A stretch of 64,000 bases of DNA from Acidobacteriota bacterium (GTDB lineage Bacteria > Acidobacteriota > Terriglobia > UBA7540), in assembly GCA_902812365.1 (NCBI GenBank), contig CADDZC010000006.1:25645-89644 (forward strand). Reading direction: 5' to 3'. The position numbers and the translations under genes were made by a program. Within the stretch, counting starts at the first letter, position 1, and each line of letters starts with the position of its first letter. Shown one piece after another: positions 43,145 through 52,524 of the stretch. The notes below the pieces were generated by a model. It saw nothing but the letters and a program-made list of their open reading frames with translations, searched no databases and was not told the origin of the DNA.

Positions 43145-46100
43145 CTAAAAGTAAAGTTTCAGCGCCAGCTGGATCTCCCGTTGATCGTTTTGCCCGTCGC
43201 GCGTGGAATTGATGGTTCCGAATGTCAGCGGCGAGGTGTAATCGAGCGCGCCCGGAGCCGGCACGACGCCGTTGCCCCCGAATCCGGGCGGCGAAAAGTT
43301 GGGGTGGTTAGTCAGGTTGAAGAATTCCGCTCGCAATTCGAGGCGCGTCCTCTCCGTCGTGCGAAACTCCTTGAAGAGTGAAAAGTCCAGTCGGTGGTAA
43401 CCCGGGCCATAGAACTGCGTCGGGGCGCCGCCCAGCGGAGCGTAATCGGACTGACCGATCGCGGTGGCCACGGGGGGGCTGGTGAACGCTGCCGGATTGA
43501 GCCAGTGGTTCACGTCGTGGGGCCCGGCGGTGATCTTTTGCCCGGGGACTAAAAAGGCGTTACAGCCGAAGCCGGAGGTGGTGCCGCTGACGCAGCCCAC
43601 GGTGAACGGCTGCCCGTCTTCGAGCGTCAGAATCCAGTTCGTTCTCCAGCCGCCCAGCACGCCGTTCACGATCCCGCGGCTCGACCCGAGCAGCCGCTGG
43701 CCGTTGCCGACAGGCAGGGTGTAGGTTCCGCTGAAGTGGATGACCTTGGGATCGTCAAAATCGCACAAGCCGTAGTCGCCCTGGATGCCGAAGCGGGGCA
43801 GCAGCGGGGCGCGGTAGAAGATAGCCGTTTCGTTGAGCACGTCCGACGCGTCCGTCCGGCACTTGGACCAGGTGAAGTTGGCCAGTACATTCAAGCCGTG
43901 GCTGAAGCGGCGCTCGAAATTGGTCTGCAGCGAGTTGTAATAGCTGTTGCCCGCAAAGGTTGAATAGGTTCCTCCGTTCGTGAAATCGGGGTACGGCGAA
44001 TAGGCGAAGGAGTTGAGCCCGGGCGGTAAAATTTCGCTGGGAGAATTCGGCGCAATGTAGACGCCGAGATGGCGCACGGAGTTGCCGACGTACCCAACTT
44101 GGAATGTCTGGTTCGGCGTGAGCTCGTATTGAAGCGTAAAGTTGTAGCCTTCTGTATACGGCGTCTTCATGTGGAAATCTTCGCCGGTGAAGGACACGCC
44201 GGCCGGTTCGGCGGCGGCAGAAGTGAGCGGCGTAATGGCCGACAAGCCGGTCTCAAGAGTTCCAATGGCACCGTTGGCAAAGGTAATGGGTTGGGCGGGA
44301 GTGAGGTTGCCATATCCCAGCGTGAACTGGAAGGGGAAATCCACGTAGGTCTCGATGACCGAGTTTTCAAAGCCGCCGTAGAACATGCCGAAACCGCCGC
44401 GCGCCACCAGCTTGGGCGTCAGCCGGTAAGCGAAGCCGACGCGGGGAGAGAAGTTCGTCAGTTGGGAGTAGCCCAGGCCGGGAACGGCTGAGCAGGAGAG
44501 GCTGATGTTATCGGTCTTGAGGGCGGCGAGAAAATCGGCGGAGAAGGGGGTGTTACAGCGCTGCTTCGTCAACAGGAACTGCGCTGGGCCTCCCGCTCCC
44601 ACGGGAATGAATTCCGATTGGGCCCCGAAATTCTCCACGATTTGGCCGAAGTACTCCCACCGCAGCCCGAGGTTGACGGTGAGCCGGCTGCTGGCTTTCC
44701 AGTCATCCTGGAAGTAGAGCCCGTAGTAATTGCGTCCCATGTCGGTGTTGGCGTAGTTGGAGGCGGTGATACTGTTGGCGCCGCCCACCAGGTTATAAGC
44801 GCCGGGAACGGTGCCGTTGATCGGCGTCAGCAGCATCTGCGCCAGCCCCGTATTCCCGTTCGTGAAGGTGGGGACTTCCGTGAACTCCCCGTTGAAGGAC
44901 CAGGTTCCGCGGCCCGAGGGCGGCTGCAGGATCGAGAACTTCAGGTGCTGGAATTCAATGCCGGCTTTGAGGGTGTGTTTTCCCTGAATCTTGGTGCCGT
45001 TGTCCGTGAATTGAAGCGTAGAATTGTATTCGACCGAAGGCAGGAATTGATTGCTGCCCAGCGTGTTGAGGCCGGTGAAGAAAATCGATCCCAGGCCGCC
45101 GTTAAAAGGCACTTGCGGAACGCCCTGAATGCCGAACTTGGCGGGAATATTACTGAGATCGTTGGCGAAGGGCTGCAACCGCGAAGTGCCGATGCGGTTG
45201 AAACCCAACCGCGCTTCGTTGATCACGGTCGGCGAGAACGAGTGGGTTTCGCTCAAGGCCATGTTGACCGAGGTCGCCGTCTGGTTCCCGTCGGAAAACG
45301 AGCCGCCGTCGGCGATGCCTTTGAAAGGGCCGGGGAGGAATTCGGGGTTATCTGAGAAGCTGAAGCGCGCGAACATCTGGTCTTTGTCGCTGAAGTTCTG
45401 ATCGCCTCGGATGTCGAACTGGTTGACGGTGTTGCGGATGACCGGATTGCTGGAGAAGTTGTTGAACAGGCCGGAAGAGGTGGGCGGCGGAAACAGGTTG
45501 AGCAGGTTGATGGCATTCTGATCGAGCCGGCTGGCCGGCAGGATATTGCCCGGGAAGGGGTCGCGCACGAAACCGACCGGGGTTCCGGGGGCGACGCCGT
45601 TGCACGGCCCGCCGGGGCCGCTGGCGGGCAGAGTGTTGGTGACGGGGTCGGGCACGCCGCAGGTGACGTTGCGGGTCGTAGCGGGATCCAGGACCTGGCC
45701 GAGCGGGAAGGTGCGTCCCAGCAGGTCGGTCTGGGTGCCGCCCTGGGTGAGCAATTCCGAAAGATCGGTGTATTGGCTGGCTCGCTCGCGCGCCGTCGGC
45801 ACGGTCGCCACCCAGGGCGTGGCCTGGCGAATCCGCGTGCCCTCGTAATCCGCGAAGAAAAACGTCTTGTCTTTTCGAATCGGCCCCCCGAGCGTGGCCC
45901 CGAACTGGTTCTGGCGATACTCGCCTTTCTTGGTGGGTGTCGGCGAGTTCTCAAAGAAGTTGGCGGCGTCCAGCCGCTCGTTGCGCAGGAACTCCCAGGC
46001 GTCGCCGTGAAAGGAATTCGTGCCAGACTTGATCGTGGCGTTCAGCACGGCCCCGGCCGAGCGCCCGAACTCGGCGCTGTAGTCGTTGGTCTGCACTTTG

Positions 46101-46765
46101 AATTCCTGGATGGCATCGACGGGAGGCCGCACGACGTAAGCCGTGCCGTTCAGAAAGTCCACCAGATCGGCATTGTCATCGATGCCGTCGAGCAAATAAT
46201 TGTTTTGGGCGGGGCGCGTTCCGTTCGCGGCGAAGCTGCCGCTCGCGCCAAGCCCGCGGGTATCTTCCTGGTCCTGGGTGACTCCGGCGGCGAGTTGCGC
46301 CAGAAACGTGTAATTCCGGCCGTTCAACGGCAGGTCATTAATCTGCCGCGAGCCGACCACCTGGCCGACCGAGGCATCCTGCGTTTGCAGCGCCGGGGGC
46401 GCCGCCGTGACCTCGATGGACTGCGTCACCTGGCCGGGCTGCAGCTCAAAATTCACCACCACATGCTGTTGGACGTTGACGGTGACGTCCCGCTGCTGAA
46501 CCGCGCGGAAGCCCTGGTATTGCGCCTCCACGGTGTAGGTGCCGATTTTCACGGGCGTGAACACGTAATTGCCGTCGCTACCGGTGATGGTGGTGAGCGA
46601 AAGCCCCGTGCCCTGATTGGTTAGCACCACCTTGGCGCCGGGGATGATCGCGCCCGATTGGTCCCTCACGGTGCCTAAAATCGCGCCCGTATCCACCTGG
46701 GCGCGGAGCGCGCCCGAGGCGAGAACCGCAGCGGCCGCCGCCATCAGCCCGATTCTGTTTCGCAT
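43145..46765 (-). CDS. Oar-like TonB-dependent outer-membrane receptor
   Basis: 1206 residues. Start ATG 46765 gives the signal peptide IGLMAAAAAVLASGALRAQ; an upstream in-frame extension is not needed. Residues 20-115 are a carboxypeptidase-regulatory/CNA-B-like domain (ILGTVRDQSGAIIPGAKVVLTN, TVEAQYQGFRAV). A plug-type segment (DLPLNGRNYTFLAQLAAGV) and a long beta-barrel of Tyr/Asn-rich strands follow, ending in aromatic LALKLYF. This architecture is the hallmark of the expanded acidobacterial TonB/Oar family for polymer or siderophore uptake. No TonB or ligand gene adjoins it. Confidence 0.93.
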   Translation of the reverse strand: MRNRIGLMAAAAAVLASGALRAQVDTGAILGTVRDQSGAIIPGAKVVLTNQGTGLSLTTITGSDGNYVFTPVKIGTYTVEAQYQGFRAVQQRDVTVNVQQHVVVNFELQPGQVTQSIEVTAAPPALQTQDASVGQVVGSRQINDLPLNGRNYTFLAQLAAGVTQDQEDTRGLGASGSFAANGTRPAQNNYLLDGIDDNADLVDFLNGTAYVVRPPVDAIQEFKVQTNDYSAEFGRSAGAVLNATIKSGTNSFHGDAWEFLRNERLDAANFFENSPTPTKKGEYRQNQFGATLGGPIRKDKTFFFADYEGTRIRQATPWVATVPTARERASQYTDLSELLTQGGTQTDLLGRTFPLGQVLDPATTRNVTCGVPDPVTNTLPASGPGGPCNGVAPGTPVGFVRDPFPGNILPASRLDQNAINLLNLFPPPTSSGLFNNFSSNPVIRNTVNQFDIRGDQNFSDKDQMFARFSFSDNPEFLPGPFKGIADGGSFSDGNQTATSVNMALSETHSFSPTVINEARLGFNRIGTSRLQPFANDLSNIPAKFGIQGVPQVPFNGGLGSIFFTGLNTLGSNQFLPSVEYNSTLQFTDNGTKIQGKHTLKAGIEFQHLKFSILQPPSGRGTWSFNGEFTEVPTFTNGNTGLAQMLLTPINGTVPGAYNLVGGANSITASNYANTDMGRNYYGLYFQDDWKASSRLTVNLGLRWEYFGQIVENFGAQSEFIPVGAGGPAQFLLTKQRCNTPFSADFLAALKTDNISLSCSAVPGLGYSQLTNFSPRVGFAYRLTPKLVARGGFGMFYGGFENSVIETYVDFPFQFTLGYGNLTPAQPITFANGAIGTLETGLSAITPLTSAAAEPAGVSFTGEDFHMKTPYTEGYNFTLQYELTPNQTFQVGYVGNSVRHLGVYIAPNSPSEILPPGLNSFAYSPYPDFTNGGTYSTFAGNSYYNSLQTNFERRFSHGLNVLANFTWSKCRTDASDVLNETAIFYRAPLLPRFGIQGDYGLCDFDDPKVIHFSGTYTLPVGNGQRLLGSSRGIVNGVLGGWRTNWILTLEDGQPFTVGCVSGTTSGFGCNAFLVPGQKITAGPHDVNHWLNPAAFTSPPVATAIGQSDYAPLGGAPTQFYGPGYHRLDFSLFKEFRTTERTRLELRAEFFNLTNHPNFSPPGFGGNGVVPAPGALDYTSPLTFGTINSTRDGQNDQREIQLALKLYF

Positions 46766-46809
46766 AGCTACGCCTCCCGTACCCCGAGACCCGACGTCGA
46801 GCAGACCCA

Positions 46810-46839
46810 AGAATACGCTAAGAGTGAGAAAAGCCGCAA
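46810..46839 (-). promoter_or_regulatory. Sigma-70-type promoter of the TonB receptor
   Basis: On the minus strand TTGCGG (46839-46834), 18-bp spacer, TATTCT (46815-46810), about 45 bp before the start codon. Confidence 0.6.
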
Positions 46840-47146
46840 TGAGCTTTCCACGGTTCGTATGAAAACTTACATTCTCCCCGGCCGCTCGGAAGGCCCGCAG
46901 CGAGCCCGTGCCGCCCCGTCTCAGACCTGAACCCGGCTTCTGTGTTCAAGGGCTCGTCGGGGTTGTCGAAAAATGCGGCGCGATGGATCATTCCCCGGTT
47001 CACGGCGTCAGAACGGCTCCCCATTGTTCGTTTTAAGAAAGAACGCCAGCAAGGCGCTCGATTCCGCGGGGGTCGAGGCCGGGATCTCAGTTTTTGTTAT
47101 TCTCTCGATAAACGAATTTTATTTAGGCGCAGTTGCCCGATTTGGC

Positions 47147-47152
47147 TATACT
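47147..47152 (+). promoter_or_regulatory. -10 element of amt
   Basis: TATACT, 44 bp before the amt GTG. The -35 region (TTAGGC with 18-bp spacing) is poor, so an activator may be needed. No -24/-12 sigma-54 site with correct spacing was found. Confidence 0.4.
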
Positions 47153-47196
47153 CGTCCACCCGACCCCGCGGACGGGCGCGCCCCAGGAGGAAATCC

Positions 47197-48639
47197 GTGC
47201 GATTGAAAACGCTGACGTGGGTGCCGTGCAGCCTTCTGTTGTTGATGCTAACTCCTTTATCCCCTTGCGCTTACGCGCGGCAACCGACCGGCAGTGCGTC
47301 GGCTTCGACCACGACCACTGCGCCCGACCCTGCCCAGATTCAGCGACTGGAACAGCAGGTGGCCGAGGCCAAAAGCGCGGGTGACAACGCCTGGATGCTC
47401 ACCAGCTCCGCCCTCGTGTTGCTGATGACCGGTCCGGGGCTGGCGCTGTTTTACGGCGGCTTGGTGCGCCGCAAGAACGTGCTGGGCTGCATGATGCAGA
47501 GCTTCACCCTGATGGCCTTGATCACGGTGCTGTGGGCCTTGTGGGGCTACAGCCTGTGTTTTGGCTCGGGCACGGGTTTCATTGGCGGCTTTCAACATTT
47601 CTTCCTGCGCGGGGTGGGGGCCGCACCCGATGCCGATTATGCCGGCACCGTTCCCCAGCAGACCTTCATGATGTTCCAGTTGATGTTCGCGATTATCACC
47701 CCCGCGCTGATCACCGGAGCCTTCGCCGAGCGCATGAAATTCAGCGCCATGGTGATGTTCATGATCCTGTGGTCGATCATCGTCTATGACCCGATGGCGC
47801 ACATGGTGTGGGGCAAGGGCGGATGGCTCAATGCTTCGCTCGGAGGCCGCTTCCCCACGCTCGATTTCGCCGGCGGGACGGTCGTGCACATCACTTCCGG
47901 GGTCTCGGCGTTGGTTTGCGCCCTGGTGCTCGGCAAGCGTCTGGGCTACCCGAAGGTGCCGATGCCCCCTCACAGCGTGGTCTTGAGTTTTATTGGCGCC
48001 TGCCTGCTCTGGGTGGGGTGGTTCGGCTTTAATGCCGGCAGCGCCCTGACGGCCGGCAGCCTGGCTTCGAGCGCCTTCGTGGCCACGCATTTCGGGGCTG
48101 CCGCCGCGGCCGTGGGATGGTCGGGGATGGAGTGGATCCGCAACGGCAAACCGAGCGTGCTCGGGGCGATCTCCGGGGCGGTGGCGGGACTGGTGGCCAT
48201 TACCCCGGCCTCGGGCTTCGTGGCGCCCCTGCCGGCGCTGCTGATTGGCTTGGTGGCCGGCGTGGTGTGTTACTGGATGGTGGCCAGAGTCAAGGCTCGA
48301 CTGGGATACGACGATTCGCTTGACGCTTTTGGCGTACACGGCATGGGCGGGACGGTGGGCGCGCTGCTGACCGGCCTCTTCGCCACCGCTGCCGTGAATC
48401 CCATCTTCAAAGACGCCCATGGCCACCCCTTGCCGGTCGGCCTGATCGACGGCCATGCGGGCCAGATGCTCAGCCAAGCCGTCGGCGTCCTCATCGCCTG
48501 GGGGCTGGCCCTGGTTGGGACGCTGGTCATCCTCAAGCTCGTTGACGCGGTCGTGGGCTTGCGGGTTTCCGAAGAACATGAGATTCAAGGCCTCGATCTC
48601 TCCCAGCACGGCGAGGAAGCTTACAACTTCGAGGCCTAG
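47197..48639 (+). CDS. amt: Ammonium transporter
   Basis: 480 residues from GTG 47197, placed 6 bp after AGGAGG. A signal-like hydrophobic N-terminus (SLLLLMLTPLSPCAYA) is followed by a short predicted helix (DPAQIQRLEQQVAEAKSAG) and then the 11-helix Amt channel: SSALVLLMTGPGLALFYGGLVRRKN, FQLMFAIITPALITGAFAER, GMGGTVGALLTGLF, and the closing cytoplasmic helix VSEEHEIQGLDLSQHGEEAYN. The late ammonium-pore histidines are in GTVVHITSG and FGVHGMGG. No glnB/glnK follows, unlike the usual pairing. Confidence 0.94.
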   Translation: MRLKTLTWVPCSLLLLMLTPLSPCAYARQPTGSASASTTTTAPDPAQIQRLEQQVAEAKSAGDNAWMLTSSALVLLMTGPGLALFYGGLVRRKNVLGCMMQSFTLMALITVLWALWGYSLCFGSGTGFIGGFQHFFLRGVGAAPDADYAGTVPQQTFMMFQLMFAIITPALITGAFAERMKFSAMVMFMILWSIIVYDPMAHMVWGKGGWLNASLGGRFPTLDFAGGTVVHITSGVSALVCALVLGKRLGYPKVPMPPHSVVLSFIGACLLWVGWFGFNAGSALTAGSLASSAFVATHFGAAAAAVGWSGMEWIRNGKPSVLGAISGAVAGLVAITPASGFVAPLPALLIGLVAGVVCYWMVARVKARLGYDDSLDAFGVHGMGGTVGALLTGLFATAAVNPIFKDAHGHPLPVGLIDGHAGQMLSQAVGVLIAWGLALVGTLVILKLVDAVVGLRVSEEHEIQGLDLSQHGEEAYNFEA

Positions 48640-48680
48640 CGCCTTCGTCACCGGAGCCGGGGGGCGGCCCCGGAGCCGGA

Positions 48681-49814
48681 ATGTTTTTCCGTGCCGCCAC
48701 GGGCTATAATGGCATTTCGTTTCCCGACCGAGGCTCACAAACGTTGCGTACTCCGGCTCCGAGCGCGTCCCATCGACTGAAAGCGCTCGTGGCGTATTTC
48801 CGCCGGAACCGATCCTTCCTCAGCCGTGTTTTCCGCCAATATGCTTCGAACACTCTGCGCGTCCGCGTGCTCAAACGAACGCGCGTGGTCGAACCGCTCT
48901 CGGCCGTCTTCTACGTAACCCACCGCTGCAATCTCGCCTGCCATTACTGCACCCAGAAGTATCCCGACGTCCTCAGCCGGGAAGCCTCGACCGAGCGGAC
49001 GATTGATTTGCTCGCCACGATCCGCCCGCAGGTCGGGTCGCTGTACATCACGGGCGGCGAACCGCTCTGCCGCCACGACTTGGAGGAGATTCTGGCGGCC
49101 GCCCAGAAGCTCCGCTTCTTCACCATCCTCCACACCAACGGCGTCGAGCTTGACCGGCGCCCGCGCGTCCTCGACCTGATCTCCAGCCTCGTGATCAGCC
49201 TCGATTCGGTCAACGAAGATCACTTCGACAAGGTCACCCATTCGGCGCCGGGCACCACCCGCCGCCTCCTCGCCAACATCCTCGCCGCCGGTCGCCACCT
49301 GCGCGACACCCATCGGCCCGTAACCCTGAACTGCGTGATCGGGGCCACTCATCTCGATGATGTTTACGGCGTGATGGACTTCTGCCGCCAGCACGACTTT
49401 ATCTTTTCCTGCTGCGCGGCGCTTCAGAACGACCTGACGCCCTATCCGCTGCTCGCCAACCCCCGTTACCAAAAACTGGTCGAGCACATCCTGGAATCGA
49501 AGCGCCGGAAGAGCCTGAAGATCAACGGCTCGCTCGAAGAGCTGGAATACATATTGAAATTCCGCGACTTCAACTGCTATCCGACCCTGTTGGCGCGCAT
49601 TTATCCGAACGGCGACGTCTATTACCCTTGCGTGCCTTTGAAGACGGTGGGTGGGAATCTTTTTGAGACCCCGTCGCTGCAGGAAATTTACGCGCGGGCG
49701 CGCCGGAAGTTCGGCGACATCCCCGATTGCCGCGGGCGGTGTCACCTGTACAGCAACGTCACGTCGCATTTTTACGTCCACAAGTTTTGGAACCTGGCCG
49801 CCGAATATAAGTAG
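48681..49814 (+). CDS. Radical SAM/SPASM-like protein
   Basis: 377 residues from ATG 48681 (GGAG five bases before); TTG 48744 is an alternative because TATAAT occurs at 48705-48710 inside the longer reading. The 4Fe-4S motif is HRCNLACHYC, followed by LYITGGEPLCRHDLEEIL (the GGEP SAM motif). A C-terminal Cys cluster (NCYPTLLARIYPNGDVYYPCVPLKTVGG and DCRGRC) suggests an auxiliary SPASM-like iron-sulfur site. The family includes peptide- or lipid-modifying enzymes such as HpnH-type proteins, but the reaction here is unknown. No precursor peptide was seen nearby. Confidence 0.85.
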   Translation: MFFRAATGYNGISFPDRGSQTLRTPAPSASHRLKALVAYFRRNRSFLSRVFRQYASNTLRVRVLKRTRVVEPLSAVFYVTHRCNLACHYCTQKYPDVLSREASTERTIDLLATIRPQVGSLYITGGEPLCRHDLEEILAAAQKLRFFTILHTNGVELDRRPRVLDLISSLVISLDSVNEDHFDKVTHSAPGTTRRLLANILAAGRHLRDTHRPVTLNCVIGATHLDDVYGVMDFCRQHDFIFSCCAALQNDLTPYPLLANPRYQKLVEHILESKRRKSLKINGSLEELEYILKFRDFNCYPTLLARIYPNGDVYYPCVPLKTVGGNLFETPSLQEIYARARRKFGDIPDCRGRCHLYSNVTSHFYVHKFWNLAAEYK

Positions 49815-50003
49815 GCTACCGAGGGAGGCAGGGAAAAATTGAAAACGGTCGCTGGCCGAAGCCCGGGCGCGTCTCTCACCCGGCCGGCGATCAAAAAGGA
49901 TTCGAGGCGGAAGGAACCGGCAAGCCCGGCCGGCGCACCCCTCGGCCCGATGGGCGGCGGTTCCGGTGCCGACCCTGGTTGTCTGTAACCTGAAGGGAGC
50001 CCC

Positions 50004-50606
50004 ATGTCTCGTGCCATCTCGAACGTTCTGGTCGATCATTGGTCGACGCGCCGCCGGCTGGCGCTCGATTTGATGTGGGTCGTTGGATTCAGTCTGCTGA
50101 CGGCCCTGGCCGCCCAGATCGCCATCCCGCTGCCGTTCTCGCCCGTGCCCCTCACCGGGCAGACGTTTGCCGTCCTGCTGAGCGGCGCGGTGCTCGGCTG
50201 TCGGCGCGGCTTTTTCAGCCAAGTCACCTATCTGGCGGAAGGGGCGGCGGGTTTGCCGGTGTTTGCCGCCGGCGGCAGCGCGCTCCACCTGATCGGTCCG
50301 ACGGCGGGTTATCTGTGGAGCTACCCGCTCGCCGCCGCTCTCGCCGGGTGGTGCGTCGAGCGGGGAGCGAGCCGCAGCGTGGCGAAGCTGGCCGGGGCGT
50401 TGGGCCTGGCCAACGCCGTGATTCTGTCGATGGGCGCGATCGGGCTGCATGCGCTCCTCGGGATGCCCTACCGGCAGGCGTTCCTGCTCGGCGTCCAGCC
50501 GTTCTGGGTGGGCGACACGGTGAAGATCGCGCTCGTGGCCGTCTCGTTGCCGGCGGCACTGAAGTGGTCGGGGGAGCGCGGTGCATCCCCAGCGGATGGC
50601 GTATAA
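50004..50606 (+). CDS. bioY: Biotin transporter BioY
   Basis: 200 residues, S component of the ECF-type or stand-alone biotin importer in the inner membrane. About six hydrophobic segments; the family motifs ALAAQIAIPLPFSPVPLTGQTFAVLL and LGCRRGFFSQVTYLAEGAAGLPVFA are plain, and the closing LLGVQPFWVGDTVKIALVAVSL is typical. Biotin is needed by carboxylases. No EcfA/EcfT genes adjoin it, so it may act alone or share a distant energy module. Confidence 0.94.
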   Translation: MSRAISNVLVDHWSTRRRLALDLMWVVGFSLLTALAAQIAIPLPFSPVPLTGQTFAVLLSGAVLGCRRGFFSQVTYLAEGAAGLPVFAAGGSALHLIGPTAGYLWSYPLAAALAGWCVERGASRSVAKLAGALGLANAVILSMGAIGLHALLGMPYRQAFLLGVQPFWVGDTVKIALVAVSLPAALKWSGERGASPADGV

Positions 50607-50607
50607 T
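50602..50607 (+). promoter_or_regulatory. Possible -10 element for the S41 protease gene
   Basis: TATAAT overlapping the bioY stop codon, 75 bp upstream of the protease ATG. No good -35 was found, so it may be fortuitous. Confidence 0.35.
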
Positions 50608-50681
50608 CTAACGGAGCGAGGCGGCGGCGCTGGGACGGAGCGGCGGCGGAAGGGCGCTCGGGTTCGGAGAACGATTGGTAT

Positions 50682-52352
50682 ATGAGAAACGCGTGGAGAC
50701 CGGGGTGGATATGGGCCGCGACCATCGGCGTGTGCGCGGCCCTGGGCGGAGTTTACGGCTGGCGGGTGGAGGCTGCGACGGGCGGCGAGACGGCGCCGGC
50801 GAGCGGGACGGTTCCGCAGAGCCTCGCCGACTTCTCGAAGGTTTACAATCTGGTGGAGCAGAACTACGCCAGCCCCGTCGATCCCGACCATGCCATCTAC
50901 GGCTTTGAAAACAGCAACGCCGTCGGCGCCATTCCCGGCATGCTGCGCGAGCTCGATCCCCATTCCAACTTCTTCGACCGGCGAACCTTTACTCGCCTGC
51001 GCGAAAACCAGGAAGGGCGATACTTCGGCGTGGGCATGCGGATTCTGACCGCCGCCGGCCGGTCCGGCAAATGGATGACGACGGTGATCGAGCCCATGCC
51101 GGGTTCGCCCGCCTTTCGAGCCGGATTGCGCCCGGGCGACCTGATCCTGAAGGTGGACGGCAAGCCGGCCGAAGGGCTGGACGGCGACACCGTCTCGAAG
51201 ATGTTGAAAGGTCCGAAGGGCACGTCCGTCCGCGTGACGATCGAGCGCGAAGGTTATGACCAGCCGCTCGATTTCACCATCACCCGCGATGCGATCACCG
51301 CCCCCAGCGTCGACGATGCGTTCTTCGTCCAGCCCGGCATCGCGTACATTCACATCAAAGAGTTCACCGAGACGACGGGCGAGGAGATGGATGCGGCGTT
51401 GCAGAAGCTGGGCAGCCGCAACCTGAAAGGCCTGGTGCTCGATTTGCGGGGCAACCCGGGCGGATTGCTCGAGGCGGCCGTCCAGGTGGCCGATCATTTC
51501 CTCGACAAAGGCCAACTGATTGTCTATCATTCGGGGCGCCGCTCGATGGAACGGCGCTACTTCGCCGAGCGCGGCAATCGCGGCGAGAGCTATCCGATCG
51601 TCGTGCTCATCAACCACGGCACGGCTAGCGCGGCGGAGATCGTGGCCGGAGCCCTTCAGGACCACGACCGCGCTTTGGTGATGGGAGAAACCAGCTTTGG
51701 CAAGGGCCTCGTGCAGACCCCTTATCCGCTGAGCGAAGGCGCGGGGCTGCTGCTGACCACCGCCCATTACTTCACGCCCAGCGGGCGCCTGATCCAGCGC
51801 GACTACCATAACGTCTCGCTTTACGATTACTTGTACGCTCCCGATGATCAGCCCCCCCCGCGCACCGACATTCATCACACCGACGGCGGGCGCCGCGTCT
51901 ATGGCGGAGGCGGGATCACGCCCGACGTGCCCGCCGACCCGCCGGCCACGAGCGCCCTCCAGGGCAGACTGCTGGCCGCCAGTACCTGCCCGAGCTACCT
52001 GGAGTGCGGTCCGTTCTTCGAGTTCGGCAAATACTATCTGGGGATTCACAAGACCATCCCGCCCAATTTCACCGCCGACGCCCCGGTGGTCGAGGCGTTC
52101 CGAGGTTTTCTGGCCAAGAACGGCATCGTGCTGTCCGATCAGGACGTCCGCGACAACCTGGGCTTCATCCGCGACCATATCCGCTACCTGCTGGTGGACA
52201 TGATCTATGGCGAGGACGAGGCTCACCATCTGAGCGTGGCCGGCGATGAGACCGTCCAGAAAGCGGTCGAGGCGCTGCCGCAGGCCGCGGCGCTGGCGGC
52301 GCAGGCGAAGAAATACATGGCCAGCCACGCCAAAGTCGGTCCGGCCAGCTGA
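50682..52352 (+). CDS. S41-family (CtpA/Prc-like) periplasmic protease
   Basis: 556 residues with a signal/anchor N-terminus (WIWAATIGVCAALGGVYGW). A PDZ domain spans about residues 105-190 (PGSPAFRAGLRPGDLILKVDGKPAEG). The protease core has IAYIHIKEFTETTGEEMDAAL, LKGLVLDLRGNPGGLLEAAV and the Ser/Lys dyad Ser316 (HGTASAAEIVAG) and Lys341 (ETSFGKGLVQT), 25 residues apart as in CtpA. The C-terminal 150 residues extend beyond the usual core and contain DxxxxGxxxxxI helices. It trims or degrades periplasmic or membrane proteins. Confidence 0.93.
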   Translation: MRNAWRPGWIWAATIGVCAALGGVYGWRVEAATGGETAPASGTVPQSLADFSKVYNLVEQNYASPVDPDHAIYGFENSNAVGAIPGMLRELDPHSNFFDRRTFTRLRENQEGRYFGVGMRILTAAGRSGKWMTTVIEPMPGSPAFRAGLRPGDLILKVDGKPAEGLDGDTVSKMLKGPKGTSVRVTIEREGYDQPLDFTITRDAITAPSVDDAFFVQPGIAYIHIKEFTETTGEEMDAALQKLGSRNLKGLVLDLRGNPGGLLEAAVQVADHFLDKGQLIVYHSGRRSMERRYFAERGNRGESYPIVVLINHGTASAAEIVAGALQDHDRALVMGETSFGKGLVQTPYPLSEGAGLLLTTAHYFTPSGRLIQRDYHNVSLYDYLYAPDDQPPPRTDIHHTDGGRRVYGGGGITPDVPADPPATSALQGRLLAASTCPSYLECGPFFEFGKYYLGIHKTIPPNFTADAPVVEAFRGFLAKNGIVLSDQDVRDNLGFIRDHIRYLLVDMIYGEDEAHHLSVAGDETVQKAVEALPQAAALAAQAKKYMASHAKVGPAS

Positions 52353-52524
52353 GCCAGTTCGCGGGCCGGTCGCAGGAGAGCGGCGGCCGCCGGGGCTACA
52401 TGTCGCCTAGTGCAATAGCCTCCAGCTTGACGCGGCCGCAGCCCTCCTCTACAATCAAACCGGCCGGCCGGAGGAAGATCGCCGCGGGCGGAAGACGCCC
52501 GCCCGCCTTCGACGCCGCTGACCG

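Larger units (their letters stand above)
46766..47196. other. 431-bp divergent region between TonB receptor and amt
   Basis: Holds the receptor promoter (46810-46839, minus) and a likely amt -10 (47147-47152, plus). An inverted repeat GTTC...GAAC around 47026-47044 sits between them. No gene is supported here; the open frame continuing upstream of amt lacks a start with ribosome-binding site. Confidence 0.55.

Noticed and set aside
41695..46765. Polysaccharide-utilisation locus around the TonB receptor
   Set aside because: No SusD-like lipoprotein, glycoside hydrolase or sensor regulator lies next to the receptor; the neighbours face away or are unrelated.
47101..47160. Sigma-54 promoter for amt
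   Set aside because: GG and GC dinucleotides are present but not with the required 10-bp separation; no -24/-12 match found.
46942..47196. N-terminal extension of the ammonium transporter starting at 46942
   Set aside because: The GTG at 47197 has a perfect AGGAGG, begins a signal-like sequence, and lies downstream of a -10 box; the extension is basic and non-conserved in look.
48735..52328. A 1197-codon open frame on the minus strand spanning several plus-strand genes
   Set aside because: It runs opposite to the radical SAM, bioY and S41 genes, which have clear motifs. Its composition is Arg/Gly/His/Ala-rich without any domain. Long antisense frames are expected at this GC content.
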